A stretch of 64,000 bases of DNA from Robinsoniella peoriensis (GTDB lineage Bacteria; Bacillota; Clostridia; Lachnospirales; Lachnospiraceae). Under the pieces are notes generated by a model. The model saw nothing but the letters and a program-made list of their open reading frames with translations, was not told where the DNA came from and did not search any database. Below are positions 44,592 through 54,217 of the stretch, piece by piece. A program made the position numbers and the translations under genes. How positions within the stretch are numbered: position 1 is the first letter of the stretch; the number at the start of each line of letters is the position of its first letter. The DNA lies in assembly GCF_000797495.1 (NCBI RefSeq), contig NZ_JTGN01000001.1, forward strand, positions 379,501 through 443,500. Direction: 5' to 3'.

Positions 44592-45098
44592 TTATGCGTT
44601 TTTACCGCAGCATTTTTTATACTTCTTACCACTTCCGCAAGGACATGGATCATTTCTTCCAATCTTCTTGCCTTTGACAATCGTATTTGCTTTCTTTGCT
44701 TCTCTATACAGCACTTTCTTTTTCTCTTCATCGAAGATTTCATCCCACATAGGCAGCTCGTATAACCAGTCAGCCTTTGCGTCTACCATATTTTTGTAAA
44801 GAAGCTCTTTATCAAAACCTAAGTTTACCTCAGTGTTCTCATCCATTTCTTCAATTGGATTCTTCACTTTCAAACTTTCATCAATTCCATCCAGAAAGCC
44901 TACCATTGTCATTACCGGAATTTCAAACTTCTCAGCCAAATCCTTAACGGTACCTTTTACCACTTCTTCCGGATTAGCCAATAATTTCTCATAGATTCCT
45001 TTTTCAATTAAAAAATAATCAGTCCAAAACTTCTGAAGCTGCTTCTTATCTGTTTCCTGAGAGTATGCTACGTCTCTCCAATCCTGTAATAATCCCAT
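44592..45098 (-). CDS. SEC-C zinc-motif protein
   Basis: 168 aa; AAAGGA before the ATG. The C-terminal SEC-C motif ([19 protein letters not shown], residues ~147-165) is a zinc-binding module first known from SecA. The N-terminal ~145 residues are acidic, mostly helical and unassigned (contain [26 protein letters not shown], a helix-turn-helix-like stretch). Many such proteins occur alone in Clostridia; their role is unknown. Monocistronic. Confidence 0.85.
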   Translation of the reverse strand: MGLLQDWRDVAYSQETDKKQLQKFWTDYFLIEKGIYEKLLANPEEVVKGTVKDLAEKFEIPVMTMVGFLDGIDESLKVKNPIEEMDENTEVNLGFDKELLYKNMVDAKADWLYELPMWDEIFDEEKKKVLYREAKKANTIVKGKKIGRNDPCPCGSGKKYKKCCGKNA

Positions 45099-45268
45099 AT
45101 CTAATCCATCCTTTGTTTCATATTCGTAATCATAACACGTATAGTATATAACACTTTTGATTATTTTTCAAAAGAATTTTATTTTTTATAAAAAAATTGT
45201 ATAGAAACCAAATTTCTGCTCATACTACTAACATCTACAAAAGAGAAAATTAATACTTATCCTCCCCC

Positions 45269-45313
45269 AAATACCGGGTCCGGCCGCAACAGCGCGGCGG
45301 GCCCGGTATTTTT
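45269..45313 (-). terminator. Terminator of the flavodoxin-like gene
   Basis: A GC-rich hairpin (aaataccgggtccggccgc / gcgg..gcccggtattt) overlaps the gene's last bases; on the minus strand it ends with the run AAATACCG complement TTTGGG and is weakly T-rich. Confidence 0.7.
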
Positions 45314-45842
45314 AAAATTTCTTTTTAATCTTAAACTTGATATAGTCCCTGATATCTCTTTTTAACTGCTTTTTCACATCATCTTTATTTGCCTTTGCCA
45401 TCTGGTCATGAAATTCATCCAACAGCCTTCGCTGGCTTTTTACATCTTCTTCAATTTTTTCCAGCTGCTTTACTTCATTTGCCGATATTCTCTGAAGAAT
45501 GTATTCCGCATAGGCACTGGCAAGCTTCATGCCGCGGTGTTTCAGAATTTCATTCATTTCTTTGATAACTCTGATTTCATGATTCCCGCCTACGACAAAT
45601 GCGTAAATATATGCCTGTTTATCAACCACCAGGCGGCCCAGCATCTGCTTAATGCAACCCGGCAGGTGCCCCTTTACACTTGCAAATATAAACCCGACTG
45701 TTTTATTCTCTTCATAAACGATGGATTCTGTAACAGAAGATGCCTCTACAAGCAGTACACCCTCGTTTCTTTCTTGAAACATCTTTGCAATTTCCTTACT
45801 TTTTAAACTATGTCCATCATAATATACCGTACTATTTTCCAT
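45312..45842 (-). CDS. Flavodoxin-like protein without FMN-loop certainty
   Basis: 176 aa from ATG 45842 with GGAGG 6 nt upstream; six codons earlier have no site. The N-terminal ~115 residues read as an alternating alpha/beta flavodoxin fold: TVYYDGHSLKSKEIAK (phosphate-loop position), VGFIFASVKGHLPGCIKQML and AYIYAFVVGGNHE. This resembles the flavodoxin half of EFR1-type proteins, but the ferredoxin half is missing and is replaced by a Lys/Glu coiled region (~130-176). Function unknown. Confidence 0.6.
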   Translation of the reverse strand: MENSTVYYDGHSLKSKEIAKMFQERNEGVLLVEASSVTESIVYEENKTVGFIFASVKGHLPGCIKQMLGRLVVDKQAYIYAFVVGGNHEIRVIKEMNEILKHRGMKLASAYAEYILQRISANEVKQLEKIEEDVKSQRRLLDEFHDQMAKANKDDVKKQLKRDIRDYIKFKIKKKF

Positions 45843-45951
45843 AAGATTCCTCCATTTCAATTGTTTCCCAGTAGTTTCACGTTTCAGGTGACATTGCCGA
45901 TTTCTCTTACGGTATCCTTTTAGAGCTTATATTTAAAATTGACTTTCATAC

Positions 45952-47274
45952 TTAACCGATTCCTTTGTATACAACACTTAAAATCAGTACCAGGACAGCC
46001 AGAAAAATATAAACATATTTCGCAGTAAAATCAAAAATTTTACCCACCGGCTTCTTTCGTCCCAAATTTAATTCTTCGTCAATCTTCTTGGTCCCAAGTA
46101 CCCAATAAATAATAATTGCGCACATCACTGCTCCAAATGGAACAACATAAATCGTAATGATATCCATCCACGTACCAAGATATGCTTCGTTTTCTACAAA
46201 TAAACCAACTGCAAGAGCAATGGCTCCCACAATCAGGATTGCTGCCGTTCTTTTCATTTTCAGCTGCTTCATTACCGCTTCTGCACATACCTCAAACATA
46301 TTAACCAGAGAGGTAATTCCGGCAAATAAAACGGAAATGAAGAATAATACAGCAATCAGTCTTCCCGCCGGCATCTGGGCAAATACCTTCGGCAGAGTGA
46401 TAAACATCAGCGGCGGTCCGGAACTTGGATTCATTCCAAATGCAAATACTGCCGGAATGATTGCAAATCCCGCAAGCAGAGCTGCACAGGTATCTAAAAG
46501 AGCCGTCTGCATGGATGCCTTTGGTATATCTTCTTTTCTGCTTAAATAACTTCCATATATAATCATTCCGGAACCGGTAATTGACAATGAGAAAAATGCC
46601 TGCCCCATGGCCATCACCCAGGTCATAGGATCCAAAAGCTTCTCCCACTTGGGAATCAGCAGATATCGGTACCCTTCCATAGATCCCGGAAGGAAAAAAA
46701 CACGTATTGCCACAATCGCAAATAAAATAAAAAATGCAGGCATGATAATCCGGTTTACTTTTTCTATGCCTTTTAATACCCCGCCAATTAAGATAATTAC
46801 GGTGATACAGATTACAACGGTATGCCATGGAATACTTCCAAGGGTTCCCGTGATCTCACTAAAATACTGTTCTGACTCTGTATTTAAAAAACTTCCGGTT
46901 ACCGCCCCAAACAGGTAGCGCAGCACCCATCCTACAATAACGGCATAACCGGTTGCGATACCCAGAGATCCCAGAAGGGGAATACTGCCCAGTATTTTAC
47001 CGCCCTTTTTTCCTCTGGATTTTAATGCATAGTCATATGCACCAACGGGTCCGGTACCGGTGAGACGCCCCAGGGCAAATTCTCCCGATAATCCAACCAT
47101 TCCAAATAATACTATAAATAAAAAATAAATAATTAAAAATGCAGCTCCGCCATATTGCCCAACACGATAAGGAAACATCCATATATTTCCCATTCCTACT
47201 GCTGATCCGACACTTGCCAGAACAAAACCCAGTCTGCTTCCAAACTTTGCGCTCTCGTCACCTCTTTTTGACAT
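45952..47274 (-). CDS. Neurotransmitter:sodium symporter (LeuT/NSS) family transporter
   Basis: 440 aa from ATG 47274 (MSKRGDES). The site AGGAGAAAAAGGGGA precedes it; 24 earlier codons lack support. About eleven membrane helices. TM1 carries the hallmark GSAVGMGNIWMFPYRVGQYGGAAFL, including the unwound substrate/Na site; TM6 is SLSITGSGMIIYGSYL. Likely imports an amino acid with sodium. It lies 23 nt after threonine aldolase on the same strand, so threonine or a related amino acid is a plausible substrate. Confidence 0.93.
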   Translation of the reverse strand: MSKRGDESAKFGSRLGFVLASVGSAVGMGNIWMFPYRVGQYGGAAFLIIYFLFIVLFGMVGLSGEFALGRLTGTGPVGAYDYALKSRGKKGGKILGSIPLLGSLGIATGYAVIVGWVLRYLFGAVTGSFLNTESEQYFSEITGTLGSIPWHTVVICITVIILIGGVLKGIEKVNRIIMPAFFILFAIVAIRVFFLPGSMEGYRYLLIPKWEKLLDPMTWVMAMGQAFFSLSITGSGMIIYGSYLSRKEDIPKASMQTALLDTCAALLAGFAIIPAVFAFGMNPSSGPPLMFITLPKVFAQMPAGRLIAVLFFISVLFAGITSLVNMFEVCAEAVMKQLKMKRTAAILIVGAIALAVGLFVENEAYLGTWMDIITIYVVPFGAVMCAIIIYWVLGTKKIDEELNLGRKKPVGKIFDFTAKYVYIFLAVLVLILSVVYKGIG

Positions 47275-47297
47275 TCCCCTTTTTCTCCTATCGTAGT

Positions 47298-48323
47298 CTA
47301 TAAATCTGAAATCAATGTTTGGACATCCTCCTCTTTCGTCGCCCAACTAGTGCAAAAACGCACAACACTATGCGTATCATCATAACGCTGAATATAAGCA
47401 AAACTATACTTCTCTCTTAACGTTTCCAAAAAGCTGTCTTCCATAATCGGAAACTGCTGATTCGTTGTACTATCGATAAATAACGGATATCCTTTTTCCA
47501 GTAATGCATTCTTCAGCATCATTGCCAGCTCATTGGCATGCTCTGCTATTTTAAAATAGAGGTCGTCGCGAAACAATTCACCAAACTGGATACCCAGCAG
47601 ACGTCCCTTTGCCAGCATTCCGCCTTTTTGTTTTATCAGATAACGAAAATCTTCTTTTAGTGCCGGATTGGTAATGACAACCGCCTCTCCAAACAAAGCT
47701 CCTACTTTTGTCCCTCCAATGTAAAATACATCGCAGATATGGGCAACATCTGGCAGATCCAGATCATTTCCTTTCGCCGTAAGCCCGTATCCGAGTCTGG
47801 CACCATCCATAAATAAATACAATCCATATTTTTTGCAGACACTGCCAATCTCAGTCAGTTCCTTTTTGCTGTAAATAGTTCCATTCTCTGTTGGGTTGGA
47901 TATATACACCATTTTAGGCTGGACCATATGTTCATGTGTCTCATCTTCCACATGATCCCGATAAAGCTTTTCAATCTGCTGTGCCTGAATTTTTCCATCA
48001 TCACTTGGCAAAACCAGTACCTTATGTCCACAGGCTTCGATGGCTCCTGTCTCATGTACATTAATATGTCCGGATACCGCAGAGATCACACCCTGGTAAG
48101 AACGCAGTGCAGCATCAATCACAGTCAGATTTGTCTGGGTGCCTCCTACTAAAAAATGTACATCTGCATCCTCTCTTTTGCACTTTTCCCTGATCAGCCT
48201 GCCAGCCTCTTCACAATATCTGTCTTCCCCATATCCAGGTGTCTGCTCCAAATTCGTTTCCATCAGTTTCTTCAAAATATTCTCGTGAGCACCTTCTGCA
48301 TAGTCACAATTAAAACGTATCAT
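47298..48323 (-). CDS. Low-specificity threonine aldolase family enzyme
   Basis: 341 aa. The PLP fold type I aldolase cleaves L-threonine/allo-threonine to glycine and acetaldehyde. Visible: FNCDYAEGAHENIL at the start, VHETGAIEACGHKV, the Asp motif LYLFMDGARLGYGL and the PLP-lysine FYIGGTKVGALFGEA. The ATG at 48323 has GAGG 9 nt upstream; the frame opens five codons earlier with TTG. It is followed by the NSS symporter. Confidence 0.93.
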   Translation of the reverse strand: MIRFNCDYAEGAHENILKKLMETNLEQTPGYGEDRYCEEAGRLIREKCKREDADVHFLVGGTQTNLTVIDAALRSYQGVISAVSGHINVHETGAIEACGHKVLVLPSDDGKIQAQQIEKLYRDHVEDETHEHMVQPKMVYISNPTENGTIYSKKELTEIGSVCKKYGLYLFMDGARLGYGLTAKGNDLDLPDVAHICDVFYIGGTKVGALFGEAVVITNPALKEDFRYLIKQKGGMLAKGRLLGIQFGELFRDDLYFKIAEHANELAMMLKNALLEKGYPLFIDSTTNQQFPIMEDSFLETLREKYSFAYIQRYDDTHSVVRFCTSWATKEEDVQTLISDL

Positions 48324-48494
48324 GTTGTCAAACCTCAATTCTCTTTAATGTATGTCTTCCGTGCATATCTTTACTGTACAAAATTTTACTCTAAAAAGCA
48401 AGGAAAAAATACAACAAGAGGCAAAATACCAACTATTTGCTTTTTCCCCCCAACTGTTGTATAATATTTCAAAACGTTATGAGGTATCTAAACT

Positions 48495-48722
48495 ATGAAA
48501 AAGAAACAAATTCTGGCCTGGATCGGCATTGTACTGCTGGTAGCCCTTTACCTGAGCACACTTATATTCTCACTCTTAAAAAGTGACTTCGCCTATGACA
48601 TGTTCCGCATCTCTGTAGCATGTACAATCATTGTTCCAGTCCTGCTGTATGGCTACATTCTTTTTTACCGGATTTCAAAAAAGGGAAAAGAAAAAGAAAA
48701 ACCGGATAACCACAAAAAATAG
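48495..48722 (+). CDS. Small membrane protein, two helices, 75 aa
   Basis: 75 aa. GAGG lies 10 nt before the ATG. Helix 1 is at ~7-28 and helix 2 at ~40-60, followed by a Lys/Glu-rich cytoplasmic tail. No family recognised. A terminator follows directly. It is divergent from threonine aldolase. Confidence 0.65.
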   Translation: MKKKQILAWIGIVLLVALYLSTLIFSLLKSDFAYDMFRISVACTIIVPVLLYGYILFYRISKKGKEKEKPDNHKK

Positions 48723-48737
48723 GTTATCTGGTTTTTC
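48696..48737 (+). terminator. Terminator of the 75-aa membrane protein gene
   Basis: The stem gaaaaaccggataacc / ggttatctggtttttc begins within the last codons of the gene and ends with TTTTTC. Confidence 0.85.
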
Positions 48738-48781
48738 CTCTGATATTGAGAAATTATGTTCCCGTTTTCCTTGCTTATCCT

Positions 48782-49420
48782 TTAAAATGCAAATGCTAAA
48801 TCATCCGCCGGTTCTTCCGCCGTCTGGATCAAATTCATAATCATCTGTGGAAGCGTGACTTCCCATTTATAACTCACATTAACCCGGTCTTCTGAAAGAC
48901 ACTGGATCGGTATTCCATCACTTCCAAAAATATCCACCTCACCGCCTGCAATTCGGCTGATTCGATGGGCAAACGTGATGTAACCTTTCTTATAATTCAT
49001 CATTTCTCTTTGATATTCTGTTATATGCTTCGGCCGCAGGCTATTAAGTGTGTATTGCAGATAGAAATCAGATAGCAGCTGCTTTTTATGTCCCTTCATC
49101 CATTCAACATCCTGGTTTAATATCCTCTGCGCTTCTTCTCTTGTTATCTTTACGCATCTCTTATATACAATTTCATTCTGTATATATTTTTTCTCTATAT
49201 AAATCTGGGTTTCGTCGTCGTTCTTCATACAGATATAGTATTTTGGCACCGTGTCATTGTGTAGCTCCCCTGCTACTCCGGTCTGCATAAACCTAAGTTT
49301 CTTCAGGCTGTATTTTTCAATTTTCTTTTTCGGCTGGCCTGTAAGCGCAGCCTGTTTCATTTGTTCGTACTTATCTTTTCTAACTGTTTCATTTTCTTCA
49401 TAATACGTGGTGTATCTCAT
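48782..49420 (-). CDS. Uncharacterised protein, VTC/CYTH-domain-like
   Basis: 212 aa with GGGGGA 6 nt before the ATG. Soluble. The order of KYYICMKNDDETQIYIEKKYI, YKRCVKITREEA, EWM, LRPKHITEYQRE and the strand YKKGYITFAHRI recalls the VTC (polyphosphate polymerase) or CYTH triphosphate-tunnel fold, in which alternating strands carry the basic residues. The region before ~45 is charged and variable. The match is judged by eye and is not secure. No polyphosphate genes adjoin it. Confidence 0.45.
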   Translation of the reverse strand: MRYTTYYEENETVRKDKYEQMKQAALTGQPKKKIEKYSLKKLRFMQTGVAGELHNDTVPKYYICMKNDDETQIYIEKKYIQNEIVYKRCVKITREEAQRILNQDVEWMKGHKKQLLSDFYLQYTLNSLRPKHITEYQREMMNYKKGYITFAHRISRIAGGEVDIFGSDGIPIQCLSEDRVNVSYKWEVTLPQMIMNLIQTAEEPADDLAFAF

Positions 49421-49711
49421 GAAAAATCCCCCTATCTTCCACCTTATACTATATGAATGACGTCCCTACAACATGCATGTTTTTAAACTTTTTCTGTATA
49501 AAATGACTGAACATTTTTTATTCGTATTTTATAGTTTTATTATAGCATTTAATTGTGAATACATGATGTCGGACTTCTAAAAAGTTTCTTAATTATATTA
49601 AGAATTGACAAGTAAATGCTTGTCATATTATGATATATGAAATAAATATGTGCATACTGACTGCACCTTTTTTATTACTTATAACGGACGTACCAAGGAG
49701 GATCTGTCATC
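49421..49711. other. Divergent regulatory region
   Basis: Between the divergent VTC-like gene and HAD gene. On the plus strand TTGACA (49605-49610) and TATGAT (49629-49634) are 18 bp apart. The -35 is part of the inverted repeat tgacaag-taaatg-cttgtca (49606-49625), a candidate operator. Confidence 0.55.
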
Positions 49712-50314
49712 ATGATCAAATCAATTATTTTTGATATTGGAATGGTTTTAGCTGATTATAACTGGCCCAAATATCTGCAAACTTTTTCTTACGATGAAAA
49801 AACATACCAGGCTGTTGCAAATGCAGTCTTTTTGAGCCCCACCTGGATCGAATGCGATCGCGGGGTTCTCTCTGACCGGGAACTTTTATCTGCTTTTATC
49901 AGCAATGCCCCAGAATATGAAAAAGAAATCAGAGAAGTCTACGCCACTGTAGGCGGATGCATAAAACAGTATGATTATGCAATACCCTGGATTCAGGATT
50001 TAAAGAGTAAAGGGCTTCAGATCTATGCACTTTCCAATTACGGAGAGCGGATGTTTGCACAAACAGGGAAAGAATTGAACTTTTTAGAATTAATGGATGG
50101 TGCTCTGATCTCTTATCAGGATCATTTAATAAAACCCGATCCCAGAATTTATCAAACGATTTTGGACCGGTACCATCTGATTCCGGAAGAAACTGTTTTC
50201 TTTGATGATAATGCGGATAATGTCAGAGCTGCCGCAAATCTTGGAATCATTGCCTTTCCATTTAGCAGCTACTCACAGGCAGTAGAACAATTACAATCAT
50301 TGATGCAAATTTAA
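49712..50314 (+). CDS. HAD-superfamily hydrolase, YihX-like (HAD-IA)
   Basis: 200 aa with AAGGAGG 9 nt before the ATG. Motif I is FDIGMVLADYNW, with the DxG form seen in YihX-type HAD enzymes; motif II is ALSNYGER; the conserved Lys is in HLIKPDPRIY; motif III is FFDDNADNVRAA. YihX-like enzymes dephosphorylate sugar phosphates. Helical cap is inserted after motif I. Monocistronic and convergent with purA. Confidence 0.88.
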   Translation: MIKSIIFDIGMVLADYNWPKYLQTFSYDEKTYQAVANAVFLSPTWIECDRGVLSDRELLSAFISNAPEYEKEIREVYATVGGCIKQYDYAIPWIQDLKSKGLQIYALSNYGERMFAQTGKELNFLELMDGALISYQDHLIKPDPRIYQTILDRYHLIPEETVFFDDNADNVRAAANLGIIAFPFSSYSQAVEQLQSLMQI

Positions 50315-50321
50315 TAATTAT

Positions 50322-50376
50322 AAAAGCCGGAATAATCAGAAGTAAAGTAAATACTCCCGTTTATTCCGGCTGTTTT
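50322..50376. terminator. Bidirectional terminator between HAD gene and purA
   Basis: An 11-bp stem (agccggaataa / ttattccggct) with a 25-nt loop lies between the convergent stops. A and T runs flank both sides. Confidence 0.8.
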
Positions 50377-50415
50377 ATATTGCTGTTTATATCTAGCTGT
50401 TTTCCCGGTAATCCA

Positions 50416-51693
50416 TTATTTCCTATAAATAATATCGTCTCTTCCAGGTCCGTTGGAAATCATGGTAATTGGGAATCCTAAATGTTTTTCAACAAATTCT
50501 ACATATTTTCTGCAGTTTTCCGGTAAATCTTCATAATTTTTAATTCCACGGATATCTGAATTCCAGCCTGGCAGAACTTCGATTACCGGTTTTGCCTTCT
50601 CCAATTGTGAAGTTGTAGGGAAATCTGTAGTTACTTTACCATTAATCTCATATCCGGTACATACCGGGATCTCTTCTAAGTAACCCAAAACATCCAGAAC
50701 AGTAAATGCAACATCTGTCGTTCCCTGAATTCTGCAGCCGTATTTGGATGCTACACAGTCGAACCATCCCATACGTCTTGGACGTCCTGTCGTTGCTCCG
50801 TATTCACCGCCGTCTCCGCCGCGTCTTCTTAATTCATCTGCTTCTTCACCAAATATTTCACTTACGAACGCACCTGCTCCAACAGCGCTGGAATATGCTT
50901 TTACAACCGTAACAATCTTTTTGATTTCATATGGCGGAATACCTGCCCCTATAGCACCATATGCTGCTAATGTAGACGAAGATGTAACCATTGGATAGAT
51001 TCCATGATCCGGGTCCTTTAAAGAGCCTAGCTGGCCTTCTAACAGGATAGTCTTTCCTTCCTGAATTGCATCCCATAAGAAAGCAGATACATCACATACA
51101 TAAGGCTCTACCATTTCTTTATAGCCTTTTAATTCTGCCAGGATTTCATCCGGGTTTAATGCAGGTTTCTGATATAAATGCTCTAAGATTACGTTTTTCT
51201 GAACACATATGCGCTCCACTTTTTCTCTTAAAGCTTCTTCATCAAATAACTCACTTACCTGGAAGCCGATCTTGGCATATTTATCCGAATAAAACGGTGC
51301 AATTCCTGATTTTGTAGAACCAAAGGACTTTCCTCCCAGACGTTCTTCTTCACACTGGTCAAATAGAATGTGATAAGACATTACCATCTGTGCACGGTCA
51401 GAAACCAGAATTTTGGGAGCCGGAACCCCTCTGTCTACAATCCCTTTTATTTCATTAAATAATACAGGAATGTTCAATGCTACGCCATTGCCTATTACAC
51501 TGGTTGTATGATCATAAAATACTCCTGACGGCAGCGTATGCAAAGCAAATTTACCATAGTTATTAACGATAGTATGACCTGCGTTTGCGCCTCCCTGAAA
51601 TCTTACGATTATGTCTGCTTTCTCGGCAAGCATATCTGTGATCTTGCCCTTGCCTTCATCTCCCCAGTTTGCTCCTACAACTGCTTGTACCAT
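50416..51693 (-). CDS. purA: Adenylosuccinate synthetase
   Basis: 425 aa. It joins IMP and Asp with GTP, the first committed step to AMP. Clear motifs: VVGANWGDEGKGKITD at the N-terminus, GGANAGHTIV, and TTTGRPRR-like ATTGRPRRMGWFD. GGAGG precedes the ATG. It is separate from purB/purF/purC and has its own promoter region. Confidence 0.97.
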   Translation of the reverse strand: MVQAVVGANWGDEGKGKITDMLAEKADIIVRFQGGANAGHTIVNNYGKFALHTLPSGVFYDHTTSVIGNGVALNIPVLFNEIKGIVDRGVPAPKILVSDRAQMVMSYHILFDQCEEERLGGKSFGSTKSGIAPFYSDKYAKIGFQVSELFDEEALREKVERICVQKNVILEHLYQKPALNPDEILAELKGYKEMVEPYVCDVSAFLWDAIQEGKTILLEGQLGSLKDPDHGIYPMVTSSSTLAAYGAIGAGIPPYEIKKIVTVVKAYSSAVGAGAFVSEIFGEEADELRRRGGDGGEYGATTGRPRRMGWFDCVASKYGCRIQGTTDVAFTVLDVLGYLEEIPVCTGYEINGKVTTDFPTTSQLEKAKPVIEVLPGWNSDIRGIKNYEDLPENCRKYVEFVEKHLGFPITMISNGPGRDDIIYRK

Positions 51694-51785
51694 AATGAGA
51701 TCCTCCTGTATCTGTTTTTTAAATAGTTATCGTATTAAATCAATGTTACGGATATAGTATACTACTTTTCTTTGCATAAGTAAAA

Positions 51786-52691
51786 TTAATATTGATTATA
51801 CTTTGTATAACTCCACATTATATCAATCAGGCACTGAGCCGCCACCGACAATGGATTTCTCCGGTCTATTGCCAGGCATATATTTCTCTTTGGAATATCT
51901 TTTTTTAATTTTAACTGAAACAATGTTCCGTTTTCGATATACGCACTGGCAAAGTCCTGCATAACTGTAGCCACTCCCAGATTTCTGGCTGCAAACTGAA
52001 CGATCATATCGCTGGTAGCCAATTCAATTTCCGGATTCAGGACAACTCCGTTTTCCTGCAGAAATTTATCCATATATGCTCTTGTACTGGTCTTTTTCTC
52101 CAAACAGATAATAGGGAGACTTTCCAGTTCCTTTAAAGAAATTTCACGCTCTTTTAAATCCATAAATTTGCTGCCTGCCACAAATACATCTGCAATTTCA
52201 CGTACCGGCCGGATTTCCAGCTCTGTCTTTGCCGGAAGCGGATCCGTTACAACTCCGAAATCTATTTTCCCCTCCTGCATATAGCGCAGGGTTTCCGGAG
52301 TCGGTCCGTTTGTTACCGTTAGCTTTACCTTGGGATATGCTTCATGAAACTGCTGAAGGTAAGGCAGAAGATAGAACTGGAGCGTCATATCACTGGCTCC
52401 AATCCTTATTTCACCGGTTTCCATATTCTGCATGTCCCGGAGTTTGCGCTCTCCCAACATCATATATTCATATCCTCTGGCAACATAAGAATAGAGCATC
52501 TCCCCCGCTGATGTTAACCGCACACCTTTTCCGGTTCTGACAAACAAGGTGATGCCAAGCAGCTTTTCCAGCTGTTTAATCGCCTGGCTGACGGCCGGCT
52601 GGGTTATAGAAAGCTCTTCCGCAGCCAGGGTGATTCCTCCAAGTTTTCCAACATAATAAAATATCTTATAATACTCCAAATTTATATTCAT
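51786..52691 (-). CDS. LysR-family transcriptional regulator
   Basis: 301 aa. The winged helix-turn-helix (1-60: GGITLAAEELSITQPAVSQAIKQLE) is followed by the periplasmic-binding-protein-like effector domain (~90-300). The upstream site is AGGGA, weak. It sits 78 nt downstream of the NhaC antiporter on the same strand and about 90 nt upstream of purA. Its target is unknown, and the antiporter is the closest candidate. Confidence 0.93.
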   Translation of the reverse strand: MNINLEYYKIFYYVGKLGGITLAAEELSITQPAVSQAIKQLEKLLGITLFVRTGKGVRLTSAGEMLYSYVARGYEYMMLGERKLRDMQNMETGEIRIGASDMTLQFYLLPYLQQFHEAYPKVKLTVTNGPTPETLRYMQEGKIDFGVVTDPLPAKTELEIRPVREIADVFVAGSKFMDLKEREISLKELESLPIICLEKKTSTRAYMDKFLQENGVVLNPEIELATSDMIVQFAARNLGVATVMQDFASAYIENGTLFQLKLKKDIPKRNICLAIDRRNPLSVAAQCLIDIMWSYTKYNQY

Positions 52692-52742
52692 GGATGTCCC
52701 TGCTTTTCTTACGTATTCATTTCAATGGGTTAACGTGCTTTC

Positions 52743-52787
52743 TCTGTTTGTGCCTTATCTGTTTGCGCCTTATCTGTTTGTGCCTTT
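52743..52787. repeat. Three 15-bp tandem repeats across the NhaC stop
   Basis: tctgtttgtgcctta occurs three times with single changes. On the minus strand the unit reads with an in-frame TAA, so the antiporter ends at the first stop (52770) and the next unit would stop again at 52755. Confidence 0.9.
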
Positions 52788-54086
52788 CCTGAAAATGATA
52801 AAAATAATTGCACTGATCCCCATCAGTATGGGATAGAAAAGGTATGGCATAATCTGAAACGGTGTGAGTGCCGACAGACTTGCCGCTGACAGCAGCTGCG
52901 CTCCATAAGGGATCAGTCCCTGCCCTACCGAAGCAAAGATATCCAGAAGTGAAGCACTTCTTCTGGGTGAAATATTGTATTCCTCGCTGATTTCCTTTGC
53001 AATGGGACCTGCCATTACAATTGCTACCGTATTATTTGCGGTACAGGCATCTACTGCTGCTGCCAGGAATGCAATTCCAAATTCTCCGCCCTTCTCACCA
53101 CGAATACTTCTCTTGATCACGTACAGGATATAATCGATGCCGCCATAGGCCTTTACCAAAGCCACTATACACGCAACAATTAATGAAATTACTGTTATGT
53201 CATACATTCCGGTAACACCTTCACCTACCACTTTAAAGATATCACCTATGGGAATTGTTCCGGTACCAACACCTACTGCAAGAGATAATACAATGCCGCT
53301 GATTAGCACCACGAATACATTTAATCCAATTAATGCACCGATCAAAACTATGAGATAGGGAGCAACCTTTAGAATATCATATTCCAGATTGCCAAAGTCC
53401 TGTTTTCCACCTGTCCCGGAGATAACCAGGAACAGCACCATAGTAATAATTGCAGCGGGAAGTACAATAAAGAAATTCTCCTTGAATTTATCCTTCATTT
53501 CACATCCCTGGGTACGTACTGCGGCGATCGTGGTATCGGAAATCATGGATAGGTTGTCCCCAAACATAGCACCGCACACAACTGCACCGATACAGATCGG
53601 AAGGGCAATCCCGGTTTTATCACTGATACCCACACCGATTGGCGCCATAGCTGCTATGGTTCCCATGGATGTTCCCATGGAAATAGATATAAAGCAGCCA
53701 ATTAAAAATAACCCTACAACAGCGATATTGGAAGGCAGAATGGACAAGCCCAGATTCACAGTGCTCTCTACACCGCCTGCCGCTTTAACCGCTCCGGAGA
53801 AACCGCCTGCCACCAGAAAAATCAGGCACATGGTAACAATGTTCTCTTCTCCGATTCCTTTTGTAATAACACTGATTTTTTGCGCATACGGCAGTTTACG
53901 GTTCTGAGCAAAGGCTACTAACAGAGCAATCAAAAATCCAACGATTGCCGGCATACTGTAAAAATCTCCGGTCACACAGCCCATTCCGATAAATATAACT
54001 AAAAACACACCAATAGGCAGAAGTGCCCCCGGGTTTCCTCTTTTATTTTCTGATTGATTTTCTTTTTTATTTTCTTTTACCATCAT
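52770..54086 (-). CDS. NhaC-family Na+/H+ antiporter
   Basis: 438 aa; AGGAG precedes ATGATG. About eleven membrane helices. NhaC-type segments include GTSMGTIAAMAPIGVGISD and NTVAIVMAGPIAKEIS. An N-terminal Lys/Asn/Glu-rich tail (1-18) is cytoplasmic. Substrates of this family may be cations or organic anions such as malate/lactate. Next gene is the LysR regulator. Confidence 0.88.
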   Translation of the reverse strand: MMVKENKKENQSENKRGNPGALLPIGVFLVIFIGMGCVTGDFYSMPAIVGFLIALLVAFAQNRKLPYAQKISVITKGIGEENIVTMCLIFLVAGGFSGAVKAAGGVESTVNLGLSILPSNIAVVGLFLIGCFISISMGTSMGTIAAMAPIGVGISDKTGIALPICIGAVVCGAMFGDNLSMISDTTIAAVRTQGCEMKDKFKENFFIVLPAAIITMVLFLVISGTGGKQDFGNLEYDILKVAPYLIVLIGALIGLNVFVVLISGIVLSLAVGVGTGTIPIGDIFKVVGEGVTGMYDITVISLIVACIVALVKAYGGIDYILYVIKRSIRGEKGGEFGIAFLAAAVDACTANNTVAIVMAGPIAKEISEEYNISPRRSASLLDIFASVGQGLIPYGAQLLSAASLSALTPFQIMPYLFYPILMGISAIIFIIFRKGTNR

Positions 54087-54217
54087 CTCTTCTCTCCTGT
54101 CTTTTGCCCATGTATGTTACAGATTTTCATGGGATCCTCCCAAATAAAATCAATGCTGAAAGAGCCGCCGCACAAGACATATGTACGACGGCCCCTGCGG
54201 CATTTCACCTGCTTATA

